From the NCBI GenBank assembly GCA_016873355.1, contig VGXK01000056.1, positions 1-9,379 of the forward strand: a stretch of DNA of 9,379 nt. The letters run 5' to 3'. Origin of the DNA: Phycisphaerae bacterium. GTDB taxonomy: Bacteria; Planctomycetota; Phycisphaerae; Phycisphaerales; SM1A02. This document shows, in pieces, positions 5,268 to 9,379 of the stretch. Under the pieces are notes generated by a model that searched no databases, was not told where the DNA came from, and worked only from the letters and a program-made list of their open reading frames with translations. Positions within the stretch are counted from its first letter, which is position 1; every line of letters starts with the position of its first letter. The position numbers and the translations under genes were made by a program.

Positions 5268-6693
5268 ACGGACCTTCGTCAGCGCGCTCGAGTCGCGCAA
5301 CGCCAGCCGCGAGATGCGCGAGCTCTGGAGTCCGCATCGGAAGTTCGCCACCTGGCGGCGGATCTGGCTGGCGCTCGCGGAGAGCCAGCGCGACATGGGG
5401 GTGGCGATTCCGGAACAGGCGATCTCGCAGATGCGCCGCGCGCTCGACTCGATCGACGCCGACGCGGCTCGCGCCCACGAAGAGCGCCTCCGTCACGACG
5501 TGATGGCCCACGTGCACGCCTTCGGCGACGCGGCCCCCGCCGCGAAGGGCGTCATCCACCTTGCGGCCACGAGCCAGGACGTGGTCTGCAACGCCGACGC
5601 GCTCGTGCTCGCCGAGTCGCTCGACATGATCTCGGTGAAGCTTGCGCGCCTGGTCGATCGCGCCGCCCGCGCGGCGGAGCGATGGAAGAGCGTGCCCGCG
5701 CTCGGATTCACGCACTTCCAGCCGGCGCAGCCGGTGACCGTGGGCAAGCGCTGCGCGCTCTGGGCGCAGGACGCGCTCGAATCGCTGCTGGGCATCGAGC
5801 AGCGCCGCGCGGAGCTGCGATTGCGCGGCCTGCGCGGCGCCACCGGAACGCAGGCGTCGTACCTGTCGCTGCTCGGCGGCGATCCGGCTCGCGTCGACGA
5901 GCTGGAGGACCGATTCGTGCGCCGCCTCGGCTGGAATCCCGATCGCTGCTGGACGATCTGCGGGCAGACCTATCCGCGACTCGAGGACGCCCGCATCGTG
6001 GCGGCGCTTGCGGTGGCGGCGTCGTCGATCCACAAGATCGCCAACGACATCCGCCTGCTCGCGGGACTCAAGGAGGTCGAGGAGCCCTTCGAGGAGGAGC
6101 AGATCGGCTCGAGCGCCATGCCGTACAAGCGGAATCCGATGCGATGCGAGCGAGCGTCCGGTCTCGCGCGCTTCGTCATGTCGCTGGCGCACTCGGCCCT
6201 CGACACCGCCGCCACGCAGTGGCTCGAGCGGACGCTCGACGACTCGAGCAACCGCCGGCTCGTACTTCCGGAAGCCTTCCTCGCCCTCGACGGCGCGGTC
6301 GATGTGATGGTGAACGTGCTCGGCGGACTCGTGGTGAACGAGCGCGTGATCGACTCGCGCCTCCGCGCCGAGCTGCCGTTCCTCGCCACCGAGGAGATCC
6401 TGCTCGCGTCGGTTCGCTCCGGACTCGATCGCCAGGTGGCGCACGAGGCGCTTCGACGGCACAGCCACGCCGCCGGCGCCCGCGTGAAGCAGCAGGGCGA
6501 AGCGAACGATCTGCTCGAGCGTCTCGCCGCGGATCCGCTCTTTTCCGCGGTCGATCTCTCCGCCGCGCTCGAGCCGTCCCGCTTCGTCGGCCGCGCCGCC
6601 GAGCAGGTGGATCGCTTCATCGCCGAGGACGTGGCGCCCATGCGGGAGCGCTACGGCGAGAAGCTCGATGCGGAACCGGAGCTCAGAGTCTGA
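5245..6693 (+). CDS. purB: Adenylosuccinate lyase, animal-type
   Basis: The enzyme splits SAICAR to AICAR plus fumarate and adenylosuccinate to AMP plus fumarate in purine synthesis; it is a cytoplasmic homotetramer. Fumarase-superfamily signatures are RHDVMAHVH (83-91), the TSQD loop (109-112), GFTHFQPAQ with His157 (154-162) and the flexible serine loop GSSAMPYKRNP (288-298). The 482 aa match the animal enzyme (about 484) better than the usual 430-aa bacterial PurB. From the N-terminus (SREM..LWS..KFATWRRIWLALAE) through TQWLERTLDDSSNRR (324-338) to the last residues (AEPELRV), it follows the human ADSL pattern as I recall it. ATG 5245 is used; ATG 5254 would remove only three residues, and neither has a clear Shine-Dalgarno. 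It overlaps plsY at the front and shares its stop with the next start (TGATG, 6691-6695), so translation is probably coupled. Confidence 0.96.
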   Translation: MTTMAEPERTFVSALESRNASREMRELWSPHRKFATWRRIWLALAESQRDMGVAIPEQAISQMRRALDSIDADAARAHEERLRHDVMAHVHAFGDAAPAAKGVIHLAATSQDVVCNADALVLAESLDMISVKLARLVDRAARAAERWKSVPALGFTHFQPAQPVTVGKRCALWAQDALESLLGIEQRRAELRLRGLRGATGTQASYLSLLGGDPARVDELEDRFVRRLGWNPDRCWTICGQTYPRLEDARIVAALAVAASSIHKIANDIRLLAGLKEVEEPFEEEQIGSSAMPYKRNPMRCERASGLARFVMSLAHSALDTAATQWLERTLDDSSNRRLVLPEAFLALDGAVDVMVNVLGGLVVNERVIDSRLRAELPFLATEEILLASVRSGLDRQVAHEALRRHSHAAGARVKQQGEANDLLERLAADPLFSAVDLSAALEPSRFVGRAAEQVDRFIAEDVAPMRERYGEKLDAEPELRV

Positions 6694-7322
6694 TGCCGAT
6701 CCCCCGCCTCACCCCCGCCGGCTGCGTGCTCCTGGTGATCGATCTTCAGGACGCCTTCCACGATCACATCGACGACTTCGAGCGCGTGGTGGTGAATGCG
6801 TCGATCCTCTGCCAGGCCGCGCGGACGCTTGCGATTCCCGTGATCGCCACCGAACAGAACCCGCAGGGACTGGGCCGGACCGTGGCGGCGGTCCGGGACT
6901 CGCTGCCTCCGGGAACGCCCATCTTCGAGAAGTCGAAGTTCAGCGCTTTCGTTCCCGAGGTGTCGCAGGCGCTCCACCGCCTTGGTCGCCCGCAGGTGGT
7001 GCTCTGCGGCATCGAAGCGCATGTCTGCGTGCTGCAGAGCGGACTCGATCTGCTCGCGGCGGGAATCCAGTGCTTCCATGCCACGGATGCGATCGGGGCG
7101 GGGCAGCCCATGCAGATCGCCCCGGCGTTCCGGCGCCTCGAACGGGCCGGTTCCATACCGACCGGCACCCTCTCCTGCCTCTACGAGCTCGTCGCGGACG
7201 CGCGGCATCCGTCGTTCCGCGAGTGCCTTGCGCTCGCGAAGCGGATCCGGGCCGAGCGATGCGATGAGAAAGCGGGGCTCAGGCCCCCGGCGGCGCCGAT
7301 TTCCCCAAGTCGAGCACCTTGA
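6693..7322 (+). CDS. Isochorismatase-family cysteine hydrolase (ISOC1/2-like)
   Basis: This 209-residue alpha/beta protein is of the cysteine hydrolase superfamily. It carries the family triad: Asp17 in LLVIDLQD, Lys80 in FEKSKFSAF, and the nucleophile Cys112 in CGIEAHVCVLQSGLDLL. The form GIEAHVCVLQ is closest to the ISOC1/2 and YcaC-like branch rather than to siderophore isochorismatases. No siderophore or menaquinone gene is near, so the true substrate is unknown. No signal peptide is seen, so it is probably cytoplasmic. The ATG overlaps the purB stop by one base, which fixes the start. The last 18 or so residues, rich in Pro, Ala and Ser, lie beyond the usual fold and overlap the convergent histone gene by 44 bases. 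Confidence 0.9.
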   Translation: MPIPRLTPAGCVLLVIDLQDAFHDHIDDFERVVVNASILCQAARTLAIPVIATEQNPQGLGRTVAAVRDSLPPGTPIFEKSKFSAFVPEVSQALHRLGRPQVVLCGIEAHVCVLQSGLDLLAAGIQCFHATDAIGAGQPMQIAPAFRRLERAGSIPTGTLSCLYELVADARHPSFRECLALAKRIRAERCDEKAGLRPPAAPISPSRAP

Positions 7323-7464
7323 CGCGGATGTCCTGCGCGGCGTTCTTGATCTCCTGCATCGCCTTGCGCACCCGGGTGCCGGCGGCCTTGTTCCCGCCGA
7401 TGGCCTTCTGCATGTCGTCGGCAACCTCTTCGACGAGTCTCTTCAGCCTGTCGTAGGCCTCCAT
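7279..7464 (-). CDS. Hc1-like bacterial histone H1 protein
   Basis: This 61-residue basic protein has the signature GNKAAGTRVRKAMQEIKNAAQ (24-44) followed by DIRVKV (45-50). It matches the helical core of the chlamydial Hc1/histone-H1-like family (GNKAAxxRVR...). Such proteins bind and compact DNA. Only the core is present; the Lys/Ala/Pro-rich DNA-condensing tail of chlamydial Hc1 is absent, and the protein ends DLGKSAPPGA. Small tail-less forms are common in Bacteroidota and some other bacteria. ATG 7464 is preferred because AAGGAG lies 6 nt upstream; ATG 7470 directly abuts that site. It stands alone on the minus strand, divergent from the FabZ-like gene and converging on the hydrolase. 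It could act in nucleoid structure or as a small regulator. Confidence 0.85.
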   Translation of the reverse strand: MEAYDRLKRLVEEVADDMQKAIGGNKAAGTRVRKAMQEIKNAAQDIRVKVLDLGKSAPPGA

Positions 7465-7470
7465 GAGCAT

Positions 7471-7476
7471 CTCCTT
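7471..7476 (-). promoter_or_regulatory. Shine-Dalgarno of the Hc1-like gene
   Basis: AAGGAG reads on the minus strand 6 nt before ATG 7464 and directly abuts ATG 7470. The spacing selects the second ATG. This excludes the longer frame that opens at 7641. Confidence 0.65.
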
Positions 7477-7549
7477 CGAACGGGTCGGACCTGCGGCCCG
7501 CACCCTCGCCTTCCGGACCGCCGGCGTGACCCCGTGATCAGGCCGGATC

Positions 7550-7572
7550 CCTGTCGCGCATGCGACGACAGG
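7550..7572. promoter_or_regulatory. Dyad in the histone/dehydratase divergent gap
   Basis: CCTGTCG (7550-7556) and CGACAGG (7566-7572) are perfect inverted arms around a 9-base centre that itself holds the palindrome CGCATGCG. It lies 85 bases before the histone ATG and 111 bases before the dehydratase GTG, so it is placed for a dimeric regulator of either gene. No T-run follows on either strand, so a terminator is unlikely. The remainder of the 219-base gap 7465-7683 shows no gene. Confidence 0.4.
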
Positions 7573-7605
7573 CACGAATCGGCATGGCAGCCGAGATGCG
7601 GTTAG

Positions 7606-7611
7606 ATTATC
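7606..7611 (-). promoter_or_regulatory. Possible -10 element for the Hc1-like gene
   Basis: On the minus strand this reads GATAAT, five of six matches to TATAAT, in the only AT-rich patch of the gap. No matching -35 box is found 16-18 bases upstream. If used, the leader would be roughly 130 nt and would contain the 7550-7572 dyad. This is a weak call. Confidence 0.22.
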
Positions 7612-7683
7612 GAACTTCCCGCATCTTCGCCGCCCCGCCAAGGGACGCTACCCCGTCCGCCTCCGGCGATCCTCCTGCCTTCC

Positions 7684-8157
7684 GTGCCTTCCGAACTGCT
7701 CTTCGACATCAGCGGCATCGACATGAGCGGAGTCGCCGCCTCGCGCGAAGAGGTCGGCCGCATTCTCCTCCAGACCGGAGACATGCGCCACCTCGACTTC
7801 GTGGTCTGGCAGGACGCGACGCTGGCCTGCGGCCTTGGTGTCAAGGATGTCCGGGCGGACGAGTTCTGGGTGAAAGGGCACATTCCGGGGCGACCGCTGC
7901 TTCCGGGGGTGCTCATGATCGAAGCCGGGGCGCAGCTCTGCAGCTTTCTTCAGCAACAGAAGTCCGTCTTCGACGGCTTTCTCGCCTTCACTCGCTGCGA
8001 CGACTGCGTCTTCCGGGGCCAGGTCGTCCCGGGTGATCGGCTCGTGCTGCTGGCCAAGGAGGTCGAGGCGGGCCGGCGCCGATTCGTGAGTCGAACGCAG
8101 GGGCTCGTCGACGGGAAGCTCGTCTTCGAGGCGACGATCACGGGGATGAGGATCTAG
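7684..8157 (+). CDS. FabZ-like 3-hydroxyacyl-ACP dehydratase (hotdog fold)
   Basis: This 157-residue single-hotdog protein has the FabZ/FabA active-site arrangement: His66 in GHIPGRPLLPGVL and Glu80 in LMIEAGAQL, with a later segment VVPGDRLVLL (114-123) typical of the family. FabZ enzymes dehydrate beta-hydroxyacyl-ACP in fatty acid synthesis. The usual HFPGHP becomes HIPGRP and the N-terminus is divergent, so this is probably a paralogue, not the housekeeping FabZ; its acyl substrate is unknown. The GTG start at 7684 keeps SELLFDISGID, a front end I associate with planctomycete members; ATG 7723 (residue 14) is the alternative. There is no Shine-Dalgarno. manA begins 9 bases after the stop, suggesting one transcript. 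Confidence 0.87.
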   Translation: MPSELLFDISGIDMSGVAASREEVGRILLQTGDMRHLDFVVWQDATLACGLGVKDVRADEFWVKGHIPGRPLLPGVLMIEAGAQLCSFLQQQKSVFDGFLAFTRCDDCVFRGQVVPGDRLVLLAKEVEAGRRRFVSRTQGLVDGKLVFEATITGMRI

Positions 8158-8166
8158 CACGGGATC

Positions 8167-9237
8167 ATGGCACCGGAGGCTCCGATCTTCCTCTCTCCGA
8201 TGCTCCGGCATCGAGCGTGGGGCGGAGACTTCCTGCGGCGGATCGGTCGACTGCCGGAGCCGGGCGCCGCCGGGCCGTTCGGAGAGTCCTGGGAGATCGC
8301 GGACCTGGACGACCCGGTGCCGAACGGTCGGAGCCGCGTCGTCGGCGGCCGATTCGACGGTCGCACGCTGCGCGAGGCGATCGACGCGGATCCCGGGCGC
8401 CTGCTCGGTCACGCGGCGCGAACCGAGGGCGGCGGCTTCCCGCTCGTGGTGAAGTACCTCGATGCTCGCGAGAACCTCTCCGTGCAGGTGCATCCGGGCG
8501 ACACGAGCGCTTGCGGCGCTTCCCCAGCGCGAGCACGGCCGAAGAACGAGGCATGGCGAGTGATCGAGGCGGCGCCCGGCGCCGCCATCTTCCGAGGCAT
8601 CGATCCGGCGATCGGCCGGCGCGACTTCGAGGCGCTGCTCGAGACGGGTCGCGTCGTCGAGGCGCTCATCCGCGTGCCGGTTCGACCCGGCGATTTCGTC
8701 GAGCTTCCGGGCGGACTGTGCCACTCGCTCGGCGCGGGGGTCGTCGTCGTGGAGGTGCAGAACGCCAGCGACACGACGCATCGACTCTGGGATTGGGAGC
8801 GACGCGATCCGGCGCGGCCGCTTCAGCGTGCCGAGGCGCTCGAGTGCCTTCGCTTCGGCGCGGAGCAGCGACTCGATTCGATTCCGGTCCGAAGCGCGCT
8901 GACGGCCCCGGCGGGCGCGGCGGCGGATTTTCGAACTGCGTCGCTCTGCCGCACGCGCGAGTTCGAGATCGAGGAGATCGCCTCGCTCGGCGACGAGGGC
9001 GGCCCGGAGCGCACGCTCGAGGTGGTGACCGACGGCTCGCCGGTGATCTGGGTCATGCTCGAGGGATCCGTTCGATTCGAGGCGCCGAACCTCGGACCGT
9101 GGCGCGCCGAACGCTGGACCACCGTGCTGCTTCCCGCCGCATCGCAGGGTCTCCTGGCCAGGCTCGACGCGGGCTCGCGATTCCTTCGCGTGACGATCCC
9201 CGATCGCATGGGGCGTATGCTCGCCGAACGCCGATGA
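8167..9237 (+). CDS. manA: Mannose-6-phosphate isomerase, class I
   Basis: The enzyme interconverts mannose-6-phosphate and fructose-6-phosphate, feeding GDP-mannose for polysaccharide and glycan synthesis or allowing mannose use. It is a zinc-dependent cupin. The metal ligands follow the class I pattern: Gln107 and His109 in SVQVHP, Glu128 in KNEAW, and His186 in GGLCHSLGAG. The strand with VVEVQNASDTTHRLWDWER (195-212) is the usual 'E-x-Q-x-S-D-x-T-Y-R-x-x-D-W-x-R'. The N-terminus PMLRHRAWGGDFL matches the start of bacterial short ManA forms, and 356 aa is within range. The start ATG 8167 follows the preceding stop by nine bases with only weak purine before it. The 3' end overlaps the following ATG in an ATGA arrangement. 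Confidence 0.94.
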   Translation: MAPEAPIFLSPMLRHRAWGGDFLRRIGRLPEPGAAGPFGESWEIADLDDPVPNGRSRVVGGRFDGRTLREAIDADPGRLLGHAARTEGGGFPLVVKYLDARENLSVQVHPGDTSACGASPARARPKNEAWRVIEAAPGAAIFRGIDPAIGRRDFEALLETGRVVEALIRVPVRPGDFVELPGGLCHSLGAGVVVVEVQNASDTTHRLWDWERRDPARPLQRAEALECLRFGAEQRLDSIPVRSALTAPAGAAADFRTASLCRTREFEIEEIASLGDEGGPERTLEVVTDGSPVIWVMLEGSVRFEAPNLGPWRAERWTTVLLPAASQGLLARLDAGSRFLRVTIPDRMGRMLAERR

Positions 9238-9379
9238 GCGAGTGGTCGACGAGCCGCGAAGCGCTTCGATTCGGCGCGGGGCCGCGTGCCGCGCCGCGCT
9301 CGGCGGTGCTCTCGCTCATCCTGGCCCTGCCGGTGGCCGCATCGGTCGTGCCGCCAGCGCCGAGCGAGTCGCCGGCGCA
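9234..9379 (+). CDS. N-terminus of an exported or membrane protein (cut by the window edge)
   Basis: ATG 9234-9236 overlaps the manA stop TGA 9235-9237, a typical sign of coupled translation. The frame then stays open for 48 codons to the window end. It begins MSEWSTSREALRFGAG, has Arg residues at 19 and 22-23 region, then a hydrophobic stretch AVLSLILALPVAASVV (24-39) and a Pro/Ser-rich run PPAPSESPA. This resembles a signal peptide with a long n-region followed by a linker, or a signal anchor. There is no lipobox cysteine in the part seen. The mature domain is outside the window, so its function is unknown. Confidence 0.6.
   Translation, partial: MSEWSTSREALRFGAGPRAAPRSAVLSLILALPVAASVVPPAPSESPA

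Noticed and set aside
4506..5396. Extension of the sigma factor frame upstream of ATG 4505
   Set aside because: The frame is open only because it runs antisense to plsY and purB. AGGAGG and the family length fix the start at 4505.
4897..6468. 523-codon minus-strand open frame opposite plsY and purB
   Set aside because: Low-complexity Arg/Ala translation without any fold signature, antisense to well-supported purB.
7274..7287. GGGGC-TCAG-GCCCC hairpin at the hydrolase/histone overlap as a terminator
   Set aside because: Five base pairs with no T-run on either strand. It is expected by chance at this GC content.
7465..7641. Longer start (7641) for the histone-like protein
   Set aside because: The added residues have no family match. 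AAGGAG with ideal spacing marks ATG 7464.

Overview
The window is GC-rich, tightly packed bacterial chromosome. Its gene content points to a Planctomycetota bacterium, perhaps of class Phycisphaerae. The pointers are a planctomycete-style ECF sigma factor next to a membrane Ser/Thr kinase with an FGE-sulfatase-like sensor, many starts without a clear Shine-Dalgarno, a mini Hc1-type histone, and a short stand-alone FabZ-like dehydratase. The assignment is inferred from gene style; there is no rRNA or other marker here.

Layout. (1) 2-247, plus: the C-terminal end of a GT9 (heptosyltransferase-type) glycosyltransferase, cut by the window edge. (2) 4505 down to 257, minus: a likely operon of an ECF sigma factor, a kinase/transmembrane/FGE-like receptor, and two proteins I do not recognise (158 and 259 aa). 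(3) 4557-7322, plus: plsY, purB and an isochorismatase-family hydrolase, joined by overlapping ends. (4) 7279-7464, minus: a 61-aa Hc1-like histone, converging on and overlapping the hydrolase. (5) 7684 to the right edge, plus: a FabZ-like hotdog dehydratase, a class I mannose-6-phosphate isomerase (manA), and the start of an exported or membrane protein whose ATG overlaps the manA stop.

How they work together. The minus-strand operon looks like a signalling cassette. An extracytoplasmic PEGA-like plus FGE-like region would sense something, a cytoplasmic kinase would relay it, and the sigma factor would set transcription; the two orphan proteins would be effectors or partners (inference). The plus-strand genes are mainly housekeeping: phospholipid synthesis (plsY), purine synthesis (purB), acyl-chain chemistry and sugar-phosphate supply.

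Noncoding structure. Three inverted repeats sit in the three most informative gaps: a 13-bp hairpin in the kinase leader, a 12-bp dyad filling the sigma/plsY divergent gap, and a 7-bp dyad in the histone/dehydratase gap. The purB product closely resembles the animal-type adenylosuccinate lyase. No tRNA, rRNA, CRISPR array, insertion sequence or attachment site was seen. No gene-free stretch exceeds 300 bases; the longest is 7465-7683.
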